Part shown: positions 16,526 to 24,311 of the stretch, in pieces
How positions within the stretch are numbered: position 1 is the first letter of the stretch
How the letters are laid out: every line of letters begins with the position of its first letter
Made by a program: the position numbers and the translations under genes
Source of the DNA: Oryzisolibacter sp. LB2S
GTDB taxonomy: Bacteria > Pseudomonadota > Gammaproteobacteria > Burkholderiales > Burkholderiaceae_C
DNA length: 64,000 nt
Assembly (NCBI RefSeq): GCF_040732315.1
Contig: NZ_CP160388.1
Coordinates: 3,778,278 to 3,842,277 of the forward strand
Direction of reading: 5' to 3'
The notes under the pieces: generated by a model
What the model was told of the DNA's origin: nothing
The model's database searches: none
Seen by the model: only the letters and a program-made list of their open reading frames with translations

Positions 16526-16761
16526 GGCTTGTTGTCTTTCCTCGGGGTGGTCAGGCGCCGCCGCCCCCCTGCATTCGCTGTCTTGGTGCAAGTATGCACC
16601 GCCCGGGGGCATGACGAAAGTTTCTAGGGTTTGTACGCGTCATATTCATTGTATTTGTCACTATAAATATGAACAAGGAGCCTGAGCGCATGGCCCAGCG
16701 GATTGGCATGCAACTTGCAACAACACAAGCTCCAACCCGTTCCCTCACCACGGAGTCACTC
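16526..16761. promoter_or_regulatory. divergent control region of the GntR gene and transporter operon
   Basis: 236 bases between the two start codons. The AT-rich part (16640-16680) holds a CATATT...AATATG inverted repeat and two TTGTA half-sites, plausible for a FadR/VanR-type operator. No convincing sigma-70 pair could be fixed. Confidence 0.4.
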
Positions 16762-17967
16762 ATGCAACGTCGTCACCTCCTGCAACTCTCCGCACTCGGC
16801 GCTCTGCCTTCGTCTCTGGGCCTGCTGTCCAGCGCCTGGGCCCAGGCCAAGGATGCGATCCAGTTCGGCTGCCCGGTTCCCATGTCGGGAGCATTCGCGG
16901 CCAACGGCAAGTACGCCGATCTGGGCATGAAGCTCGCCATCGAGCAGTACGGCAAGATCCTGGACCGGCCGCTGGCCTATACGCTGCTCGATACCGAGGG
17001 CAAGCCCGCCACGGCGGTGCGCAAGGTGCAGGACGCGGCCCAGCAGCAGGGCGCGCGTTTCTTTGCGGGCGGCATCCTGTCGTCCGAGGCCCTGGCCATG
17101 GGCAAGGAAGCCGAGAAGGTGGGCGGCGTCTTCATCACCACCGCAGGCGCCGACGAGCTCACGGGCAAGGACTGCAACAGCGCCACCTTCCGCTGGTCGG
17201 TACCCACCTTTGGCGCCATCGAGCAAACCGTGCGTCCGCTGATCGAGGCCATGCCGAAGGCCAGGCGCTGGTACACGATCACGCCGCAATACGTGTTCGG
17301 CGACGGCCTGCTGTCAGCCGCCAAGAACATCTTCAAGGAAAAGGGCCTGGAGCATGTGGGCAACAGCTACCACTCGCTGACCGAGAAGGAGTTCAGCGGC
17401 TACCTGACGAATGCCGTGGCCGCCAAGCCCGACGTGCTGCTGCTGCTGAACTTCGGCGCGCAGTCCTCCGACACGCTGCGCCAGGCCATCAGCTTCGGCA
17501 TGCACAAGAACATGACCATTCTGATCGCCTGGGCCTCGGGGCTGGAGCAGTTCGAGTCACTGGGCGCCGACCTGTGCGATGGCGTGTACTTCGGCGCGCA
17601 GTACTGGCACACGGCGGACGCCCCACTGAACCTGGACCTGGTCAAGCGCTGCCAGGACAAGTTCAAGGCCAACCCCAACTACAGCCTGGCTGGCTCCTAC
17701 ATCTGCACCAAGCTGCTCATCGATGCCATCACCAAGGCCGGCACCACGGACACCAAGGCCGTGGTCGCGGCGCTGGAAGGCATGAAGTACCAGGGCCTGA
17801 CGGGCGACGAGGAGGTGCGCCGCGCCGATCACCAGGTGCTCAAGAACTACTACCTGCTCAAGGGCAAGGGCAAGGCCAAGATGAAGAACAAGGATGACTA
17901 CGTGGACGTGATCAGCACGGGCAAGTCCTTCCTGCCCGTGGACCAGACCGGCTGCAAGCTGGCCTGA
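16762..17967 (+). CDS. ABC transporter substrate-binding protein, LivK type
   Basis: 401 residues. The N-terminus (MQRRHLLQLSALGALPSSLGLLSSAWAQA) is a Tat-like signal peptide with an AWA-QA cleavage site. I chose the ATG at 16762 with CGGAG upstream; a longer in-frame start adds 31 residues ahead of the signal. The mature part is a type I periplasmic-binding fold of the branched-chain amino acid family (IQFGCPVPMSGAFAANGKYADLGMKLAIEQ). It is the first gene of the operon that continues with two permeases, two ATPases and two hydrolases. The substrate is probably the amide or peptide degraded by those hydrolases. Confidence 0.9.
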   Translation: MQRRHLLQLSALGALPSSLGLLSSAWAQAKDAIQFGCPVPMSGAFAANGKYADLGMKLAIEQYGKILDRPLAYTLLDTEGKPATAVRKVQDAAQQQGARFFAGGILSSEALAMGKEAEKVGGVFITTAGADELTGKDCNSATFRWSVPTFGAIEQTVRPLIEAMPKARRWYTITPQYVFGDGLLSAAKNIFKEKGLEHVGNSYHSLTEKEFSGYLTNAVAAKPDVLLLLNFGAQSSDTLRQAISFGMHKNMTILIAWASGLEQFESLGADLCDGVYFGAQYWHTADAPLNLDLVKRCQDKFKANPNYSLAGSYICTKLLIDAITKAGTTDTKAVVAALEGMKYQGLTGDEEVRRADHQVLKNYYLLKGKGKAKMKNKDDYVDVISTGKSFLPVDQTGCKLA

Positions 17968-17986
17968 CGGCCCGCCGCCGACCTTC

Positions 17987-18043
17987 AATCAAAAGCATCG
18001 TCAGCGCTTATATGGAAAGCGCTGGCAGCTATATTTTTAATAG
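17987..18043 (+). repeat. dispersed palindrome in the leader of the LivH-type gene
   Basis: AATCAAAAGC, CAGCGCTTATATGGAAAGCGCTG, GCAGCTATATTTTTAATAG: one of the best-conserved copies, with a perfect CAGCGCTT/AAGCGCTG stem. It ends 6 bases before the LivH start and occupies the only gap within the transporter genes. Confidence 0.85.
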
Positions 18044-18049
18044 TTTTCC

Positions 18050-18910
18050 ATGAGCATCTACCTGCTGCAGACCATCAACGGGATCGGCATTGGCATGCTG
18101 TATTTCCTGTTGGCCGTCGGTCTGTCCATCGTCTTCGGCCTGCTGCGCTTCGTGAACTTTGCGCATGGCGCGTTCTACCTGATGGGGGCCTATTTCTGCT
18201 ACCAGATGACGCGCTGGGGCTGGAGTTTCTGGTGGACGCTGCTGCTCGCGCCGCTGGCCGTGGGTGCGATAGGCTGGCTGACGGAGAAGCTGCTCCTGCG
18301 CCATGTCTATGCCAAGCCGCACGAGTTCCACATCCTCGTCACCGTGGGCCTGGCGCTGGTGGTACAGGAGCTCGTGATCCTGCAGTGGGGGCCGCTGGGC
18401 GACAGCGTGGCCGTGCCCGAGCTGCTGCAGGGCGTGGTCATGTGGGGCAGCTTTGTGTACCCGAAGTACCGGCTGTTCGTGATCGCCTTCACGGCCGCAC
18501 TGGCGGTGCTGCTGTGGTGGCTGCTGGAGGGTACGCGCCTGGGCAGCGCCGTGCGTGCGGGCAGCGAATCGACCGAGATGGTGTCGCTGCTGGGCCTGAA
18601 CGTGTTCGCCATTTTCAGCCTGGTGTTCGCGCTGGGTGCTGCCACGGCCGCGCTGGCCGGCGTGCTGGCGGCGCCCATCCGTGGCGCAGAACCGTTCATG
18701 GGCATAGAGGCGCTGGGCGTGGCCTTCGTCATCGTCGTCGTGGGAGGACTGGGTAGTTTCAGTGGCGCCCTGGTAGGTGGGGTGTTGATCGGCGTCGTGC
18801 AGAGCGTGATGAGCACGCTGTGGCCCGAGGGTGCACGCATCATGATCTACGTGGCGATGGCTGCCGTGCTGCTGCTGCGCCCGCATGGCCTGCTGGGCCG
18901 CAAAGGATGA
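18050..18910 (+). CDS. branched-chain amino acid-type ABC permease, LivH type
   Basis: 286 residues, almost entirely hydrophobic, with about eight membrane helices and the LivH hallmarks SIVFGLLRFVNFAHGAFYLMGAY near the N-terminus and VVVGGLGSFSGALVGGVLIG near the C-terminus. It forms the inner-membrane channel together with the LivM-type protein. The last bases overlap the LivM start (ATGA). The repeat immediately upstream may affect the expression ratio between the binding protein and the membrane parts. Confidence 0.92.
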   Translation: MSIYLLQTINGIGIGMLYFLLAVGLSIVFGLLRFVNFAHGAFYLMGAYFCYQMTRWGWSFWWTLLLAPLAVGAIGWLTEKLLLRHVYAKPHEFHILVTVGLALVVQELVILQWGPLGDSVAVPELLQGVVMWGSFVYPKYRLFVIAFTAALAVLLWWLLEGTRLGSAVRAGSESTEMVSLLGLNVFAIFSLVFALGAATAALAGVLAAPIRGAEPFMGIEALGVAFVIVVVGGLGSFSGALVGGVLIGVVQSVMSTLWPEGARIMIYVAMAAVLLLRPHGLLGRKG

Positions 18911-19914
18911 CCGCCATGAGCAGACATTCCCACCTTCTCCTGGCGCTGGCCATCGTCGTCGCCATGCCGCTGTTCATGCGGTCGGGCTCGCTGGCCAGCG
19001 AGGTGCTGATCTTCGCACTTGCCGCCATGGGCTGCAATCTGCTGCTGGGCTACACGGGTCTGCTGTCATTCGGACAGGGCATTTTCTTCGGCCTGGGCAG
19101 CTACACCATTGCGCTGCTGCTCACGCGCTGGCCACTGCCCATGCCGCTGGCACTGCTGACGGCCGTCGCCATGGGAGCCATTGGCGCAGCCATCGTCGGC
19201 TGGATCGCGATCCGCCAGCGCGGCACCTACTTCGTGATGCTGACACTGGCATTTGCGCAGATGTTCTATTTCATTGCCTACTCGTTGCCCGATCTGACCG
19301 GTGGCGACAACGGATTGCTGGATATCCCGCGCCCGTCCATCGCCATCGCGGGTCAGACGCTGTGGCCCTTGGTGTCGCCCTGGCAGTACTACGGCTTCGT
19401 CGCCACCCTGTTCCTGCTGGCATTCTGGCTGCTGCGCCGCGTGTGTGATTCGGTTTTCGGCCGCACGCTGCTGGCGGTGCGCGACAACGAGGAGCGCGCT
19501 GCCGCCGTGGGCTACGACCTGCGCCTCCTGAAGCTGCAGGCCTTCGTCATCTCGGGTGCGGTCACGGGTCTCGCAGGCGCCCTGCACGCCATGATGACGG
19601 GCATTGCTCCGCTGTCGAACGTCGAATACCACACGAGCGAGATGATCATCGTGATGACCGTCATCGGCGGCACCGGCAACCTGCTGGCGTCGGTACTGGG
19701 TGCGGCGTTCTATGTGCTTCTGGGCGACTGGTTGTCCACCCTGTGGCCGCGCTGGCTGCTGCTGCTCGGTGTGGTGCTGATGATCGTCAGCCTGGGGCTG
19801 CAGCGCGGTCTGTGGGGTTTGGGTGAGAGTCTGTGGGCGCTGGTACGGCGCAAGCAGCCTGAGCCGAGCTCCCCCACGACGCCTGTCCACAACACCAACG
19901 GAGGCCAGGCATGA
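18907..19914 (+). CDS. branched-chain amino acid-type ABC permease, LivM type
   Basis: 335 residues with eight or more helices and the LivM signature LLLGYTGLLSFGQGIFFGLGSYT, then RGTYFVMLTLAFAQMFYF and VIGGTGNLLASVLGAAFYV. The ATG at 18907 overlaps the LivH stop; ATG 18916 is an alternative. Partner of the LivH-type permease; the stop overlaps the next ATPase gene by 4 bases, so all four genes are translationally coupled. Confidence 0.92.
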   Translation: MTAMSRHSHLLLALAIVVAMPLFMRSGSLASEVLIFALAAMGCNLLLGYTGLLSFGQGIFFGLGSYTIALLLTRWPLPMPLALLTAVAMGAIGAAIVGWIAIRQRGTYFVMLTLAFAQMFYFIAYSLPDLTGGDNGLLDIPRPSIAIAGQTLWPLVSPWQYYGFVATLFLLAFWLLRRVCDSVFGRTLLAVRDNEERAAAVGYDLRLLKLQAFVISGAVTGLAGALHAMMTGIAPLSNVEYHTSEMIIVMTVIGGTGNLLASVLGAAFYVLLGDWLSTLWPRWLLLLGVVLMIVSLGLQRGLWGLGESLWALVRRKQPEPSSPTTPVHNTNGGQA

Positions 19915-20693
19915 ACGCCACTGCTGCATCCCCGGTTCTGCTTGAAGCCCAGGGGGTCGCCAAACACTACGGCAAATTCGTTGCCCTGGGCGGAGTGGAC
20001 CTGAAGGTGCGCGCCAATACCGTGCACTCGGTCATCGGTCCCAACGGTGCCGGGAAGACCACGCTGTTTCACATGCTCACCGGCACCAAGACGGTGAGCG
20101 GTGGCCGCATTCTGTTTGACGGCCACGACGTGACGCGCGAGCCAGATCACCGGCGTGTGCGCCGCGGCATGGCGCGCTCGTTCCAGGTCACCAGCCTCTT
20201 TCCGACGCTGCCCGTGCGCGAAAACCTGCGCCTGGCCGCGCAGGGCGTGGCGCCAGTGGTGGCCCTGAACTGCTGGAGCCCACCCGTGGGAAGGCGCTCG
20301 TGCGCCGACACGGTGGCCAGCGTGCTCTCGCGGGTAGGCTTGGAGCGCTACGCTGGCACGCCCGCAGCCAATCTCTCTCACGGTCAACAGCGGCGCCTGG
20401 AGGTAGGGATGGCGCTGGCCGCACGGCCAAAGGCTATCTTCCTCGACGAGCCGACGTCGGGCATGGGCATAGACGATCTGGACGACATGAAGCGGCTGAT
20501 TCAGAGCCTCAAGGACGAGCACACCGTGGTGCTCATTGAACACAACATGGGCATCGTCATGGATATCTCCGACACCGTCACTGTGATGCAGCAGGGCCGC
20601 GTGCTGGCCGAAGGCCTGCCGCACGAGATCCGCGCTGACGAGCGCGTGCGCAGCGCCTACCTGGGCAACATGATCACCGGGGGCAAGGCATGA
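19911..20693 (+). CDS. ABC transporter ATPase, LivG type
   Basis: 260 residues. Walker A GPNGAGKTT, signature LSHGQQRRLEVG (an atypical but known variant of LSGGQ in LivG proteins), Walker B KAIFLDEPTSGMG and the switch His in VVLIEHNMG. It powers import through the LivH/LivM-type channel. It overlaps both neighbours by 4 bases. Confidence 0.92.
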   Translation: MNATAASPVLLEAQGVAKHYGKFVALGGVDLKVRANTVHSVIGPNGAGKTTLFHMLTGTKTVSGGRILFDGHDVTREPDHRRVRRGMARSFQVTSLFPTLPVRENLRLAAQGVAPVVALNCWSPPVGRRSCADTVASVLSRVGLERYAGTPAANLSHGQQRRLEVGMALAARPKAIFLDEPTSGMGIDDLDDMKRLIQSLKDEHTVVLIEHNMGIVMDISDTVTVMQQGRVLAEGLPHEIRADERVRSAYLGNMITGGKA

Positions 20694-21403
20694 GCACCGC
20701 AGCGCTGCTGTCCGTGGACGCCATCCACGCCCACTACGGCAAGAGCCATGTGCTGCAGGGCGTGTCGCTGCATGTGAATGAAGGCGAGCTCGTCACCCTG
20801 CTGGGCCGCAACGGCGCGGGCAAGACCACCACGCTCAAGACCATTGCCGGGGTCATGCAACCCACACAGGGACAGGTGCGCTTTGGTGGCGAGTCGCTGC
20901 AGCGCCTGGCCACGCACCAGGTGGCGCAGCGCGGCATCTGCCTGGTACCCGAGCACCGCGGCATCTTCAAGCTGCTGACCGTGGAGGAGAACCTGATGCT
21001 GGCGCAGCGCAAGAAATCACCCTGGCAGCTGCGCGACGTTTACCGCATCTTCCCGCGATTGCAGGAGCGACGCATGAACGGTGGCGGCCAGCTCTCTGGT
21101 GGCGAGCAGCAAATGCTGGCGATTGGCCGTGCGCTCATGAATGCGCCACGCCTCTTGATGCTCGACGAGCCCGTCGAGGGCCTGGCGCCGGTCATCGTCG
21201 AAGAGATCGTGGCCCAGCTCAAGACCATCAAGTCAGCGGGCGTCACCATCGTGCTCGTGGAGCAGAACCTCGAGGTTTGCACGCAGTTGGCCGACCGCCA
21301 CTACATCATCGAGCAGGGTGTGGTCGCACACGAGGCATCCAACCCCGAGTTTCTCGCTGACGATGCCATGAAGGACCGCTACCTCGGCGTCGGTCTGGTA
21401 TGA
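20690..21403 (+). CDS. ABC transporter ATPase, LivF type
   Basis: 237 residues. Walker A GRNGAGKTTTLKTIAG, signature LSGGEQQMLAIGRAL, Walker B LLMLDEPVEGLAP and VLVEQNLEV, all typical of LivF. Second ATPase of the transporter. 13 bases separate its stop from the amidohydrolase start, which has its own AAGGAG site. Confidence 0.92.
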   Translation: MSTAALLSVDAIHAHYGKSHVLQGVSLHVNEGELVTLLGRNGAGKTTTLKTIAGVMQPTQGQVRFGGESLQRLATHQVAQRGICLVPEHRGIFKLLTVEENLMLAQRKKSPWQLRDVYRIFPRLQERRMNGGGQLSGGEQQMLAIGRALMNAPRLLMLDEPVEGLAPVIVEEIVAQLKTIKSAGVTIVLVEQNLEVCTQLADRHYIIEQGVVAHEASNPEFLADDAMKDRYLGVGLV

Positions 21404-21416
21404 CAAGGAGACTCTC

Positions 21417-22673
21417 ATGGACATGAAATCTTCCCCTTGCGCCGCGCTGCGCACAGACGGCGCGCGCCTGTGGCAGTCCCTCATGGAGCTGGCGCGCATA
21501 GGTGCCACGGCCAAGGGGGGAGTGTGCCGCATCGCGCTGACCGATCTGGACCGACAGGGGCGCGACCTGTTCGTGCAATGGGCGCGCGATGCTGGCTGCA
21601 GCATACGCGTCGACGCCATAGGCAACATCTTCGCGCACCGCGCGGGCCAGGACGAAAGCCTGCCGCCCGTGATGACCGGCAGCCACATCGACACCCAGCC
21701 CACGGGCGGCAAGTTCGATGGCAACTACGGCGTTCTCGCGGGCCTGGAGGTGGTGCGAACGCTCAATGCCGCCGGCGTGCGCACGCGTGCCCCCATCGAG
21801 GTGGCGGTCTGGACCAATGAGGAGGGCTCGCGCTTCGTGCCCGTGATGATGGGCTCTGGCGTGTTCGCGGGTGCATTCACCCTGGAGCATGCGCTGGCCC
21901 AGCGCGACGCACAGGGGGTCAGTGTGGGCGAGGCACTCTCGGCCATAGGCTATGCGGGACAGACCGGACCGACTCCGGCCGTGGGCGCGTATTTCGAGGC
22001 GCATATCGAGCAGGGCCCGGTGCTGGAGAACAACCAGCGTGTGATCGGCGTGGTGACGGCCGCGCTGGGCCAGCGCTGGTACGACGTGACCGTCCACGGC
22101 ATGGAGGCCCACGCCGGCCCCACACCCATGGAACTGCGCCGCGATGCGCTGCTGGCCGCCAGCGAGCTGGTCGTCGAGGTCAACCGCATCGCCGTCGAGC
22201 GCAGGCCCCACGCGCGCAGCACGGTAGGCACCATGGAACTGTTCCCCAACTCGCGCAACGTGATTCCGGGCCGCGTGCGCTTCAGCGTGGATCTGCGTGC
22301 GCCGGACGACGAGCAGCTGCTGGACATGGACCGGGCCCTGCGCGACGCCTGCGCGCGCGTTGCCAGGGAGCGCGGCCTTGCCATCGATGTGGAACAGGTC
22401 GTGTACTTCCCGCCCCAGCCGTTCACGCCGCAACTGGTGCAAGCCGTGCGCGCCAACGCCGACGATCTTGGCTACAGCCATATGGACGTGGTCAGCGGCG
22501 CCGGCCATGACGCGGTCTACGTGGCGCGCGTGGCGCCCACTGCAATGATCTTCGTGCCCTGCGACGACGGCATCAGTCACAACGAAATCGAGAACGCCGA
22601 GCCCGAGCACCTGGAGGCCGGCTGCAACGTGCTGCTGCGTGCCATGCTGGCGGCAGCGGAGGTCGTGACATGA
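21417..22673 (+). CDS. M20-family Zn-dependent amidohydrolase (carbamoylase/hydantoinase type)
   Basis: 418 residues. Metal-binding motifs of the N-carbamoyl-L-amino acid hydrolase/allantoate amidohydrolase family are all present: GSHIDTQPTGGKFDGNYGV, TNEEGSRF, EAHIEQGP, GAGHDA and the late ISHNE. The dimerisation domain (VTVHGMEAHAGPTP) is intact. It should hydrolyse a C-N bond in a carbamoyl, ureido or amide compound imported by the upstream transporter; exact substrate not readable. The stop overlaps the next gene (ATGA). Confidence 0.88.
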   Translation: MDMKSSPCAALRTDGARLWQSLMELARIGATAKGGVCRIALTDLDRQGRDLFVQWARDAGCSIRVDAIGNIFAHRAGQDESLPPVMTGSHIDTQPTGGKFDGNYGVLAGLEVVRTLNAAGVRTRAPIEVAVWTNEEGSRFVPVMMGSGVFAGAFTLEHALAQRDAQGVSVGEALSAIGYAGQTGPTPAVGAYFEAHIEQGPVLENNQRVIGVVTAALGQRWYDVTVHGMEAHAGPTPMELRRDALLAASELVVEVNRIAVERRPHARSTVGTMELFPNSRNVIPGRVRFSVDLRAPDDEQLLDMDRALRDACARVARERGLAIDVEQVVYFPPQPFTPQLVQAVRANADDLGYSHMDVVSGAGHDAVYVARVAPTAMIFVPCDDGISHNEIENAEPEHLEAGCNVLLRAMLAAAEVVT

Positions 22674-24136
22674 AGGTGCTGATCGCGCGGCTGAACCACG
22701 AGACCAACACCTTCTCGCCCGTGCCAACGCCGCTGGCGGCATTCGTCCCCAGCTATGACGATGAGGCCTACCGCGCCAACAAGGGCATGCGCACGGCCAT
22801 GGCGGCCTTCATCGACCTGGCCGAAGGTCTGGGCGCGAGGCTGGTCACGCCGGTCTCGGCCATGGCCAACCCCAGCGGGCCGGTGCATGCCGCCGCCTAC
22901 GACGATCTCACGCGGCGCATCGTCGCCGCGGCGCCGGGCTGCGACGCCATCCTGCTGGATCTGCACGGCGCCATGGTGGCCGAGAACAGCGCCGACGGCG
23001 AGGGCGACCTGCTCGAGCGCGTGCGCGCCGCCGCACCCGGTGTGCCGATCGGCGTGGCACTGGATCTGCACGGCAACATCACCGAGAAGATGGTGAGGAA
23101 CGCCGACGTGATGGTGGGCTTCAAGACCTACCCGCACATCGACATGTACGAGACCGGCGAGCATGCGGGCCGCCTGCTGTTGCAGATGCTGCGAGGCGAG
23201 GCCCGCTACCGCGTCTGCTGGCACCCGCTGCCGCTCATGAGCCACACACTGCGCAGCACCACCCTGACAGGCCCGATGCGCGATGCCGTTGATGGCGCGC
23301 GTGCGCTCGAGGCGCAAGGCCTGCCGGCCGTCACCGTGTTTGCCGGCTTCTCGCTGGCCGACATCGAATCGCCCTGCATGAGCGTGGTCGCCACCTGCCG
23401 CACCGATGGCGTGGACGCTGCCCAGACCGCCGTGGACGCGCTGGCCGAGCAGATCTGGTCCCGGCGCGACGAATACGTCTACCGCAGCGAGCCCCTTGCC
23501 GATTCGCTGCGCCGCGCCGAGCGGCTCGCCGAGGGCGCTACACGCCCCGTGCTGCTGCTCGACCATGGGGACAACTGCATGTCGGGCGGCACCTGCGACA
23601 CCATGGATGTGCTGCAGGCCGCGCTGGATCTGGGCCTGTCGGGCATCGCCGTGGGGCCGCTGTGCGACCCCGAGGCCGTGGCGCAGCTCACCGCCGCGGG
23701 CGTGGGCGCCGAGGTGCATGTCGCATTGGGCAACAAGGTGCCACTAGACCACATCGGCCTGCACAAGCAGCCCATGCCGCTGCACGGCACGGTGCGCCGG
23801 GTCAGCGACGGTCAATACACCGTCTCCGGTCCCATCTACACGGGCCAGCGCTTCGGCATGGGCCGCACGGTGCTTTTCGATGTCGGCGCGGCACAGATCG
23901 TGGTGAGCGAGCAGACGCACGAGCCCTGGGATCTGGGTGTGTTTCACTGCGTGGGGCTCGACCCCACGCGCTTTCGCTTCCTGCTGCTCAAGTCGCGCAT
24001 GTACTGCCGGCCGGTATTCGTGCCGCTGTCGGAAGGCCTGGTGGAATGCGACAGCCCCGGCGTCACGACCTCCAACTACGCCTGCTTCCCCTTTGCGCAA
24101 CTGCGCAGACCCGTTTTCCCACTTGACATGCCCTGA
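22670..24136 (+). CDS. M81-family metallopeptidase (MlrC, microcystinase C-like)
   Basis: 488 residues. The N-terminal DUF1485 part starts MKVLIARLNHETNTFSPVPT and carries DAILLDLHGAMVAE and GVALDLHGNIT, whose His and Asp residues are the predicted Zn ligands. The C-terminal part (GPIYTGQRFGMGRTVLFDVG, TSNYACFPFAQL) is the MlrC domain. MlrC cleaves the linear product of microcystin breakdown; relatives in non-degraders are thought to act on other small peptides or amides. Last gene of the transporter operon, so a route of import, M20 hydrolysis and M81 hydrolysis is inferred. Confidence 0.88.
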   Translation: MKVLIARLNHETNTFSPVPTPLAAFVPSYDDEAYRANKGMRTAMAAFIDLAEGLGARLVTPVSAMANPSGPVHAAAYDDLTRRIVAAAPGCDAILLDLHGAMVAENSADGEGDLLERVRAAAPGVPIGVALDLHGNITEKMVRNADVMVGFKTYPHIDMYETGEHAGRLLLQMLRGEARYRVCWHPLPLMSHTLRSTTLTGPMRDAVDGARALEAQGLPAVTVFAGFSLADIESPCMSVVATCRTDGVDAAQTAVDALAEQIWSRRDEYVYRSEPLADSLRRAERLAEGATRPVLLLDHGDNCMSGGTCDTMDVLQAALDLGLSGIAVGPLCDPEAVAQLTAAGVGAEVHVALGNKVPLDHIGLHKQPMPLHGTVRRVSDGQYTVSGPIYTGQRFGMGRTVLFDVGAAQIVVSEQTHEPWDLGVFHCVGLDPTRFRFLLLKSRMYCRPVFVPLSEGLVECDSPGVTTSNYACFPFAQLRRPVFPLDMP

Positions 24137-24239
24137 CCCGATCCGATTCGCCCGGTCCGATTGGCCACTGCCGACGCACAACTGTTTCACCTGCGCCGAT
24201 CCCCCTTGGCGACGCGCCTACAATCGGCTCCCCTTTGCG

Positions 24240-24290
24240 ACCCGCCACCGCCACCGCCACCGCCCCCCGCGGCGGTGAGGGCGGCGGCCC
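24240..24290 (+). repeat. CCACCG microsatellite and GC-rich stem before maeB
   Basis: Four tandem CCACCG-like units (24243-24264) run into CCGCGGCGG and can pair with GGCGGCGG further on. The stretch 24137-24311 holds no gene; a TACAAT at about 24220 is a possible -10 element without a good -35. Confidence 0.5.
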
Positions 24291-24311
24291 TGAATCTGCT
24301 GGAGACACTGG

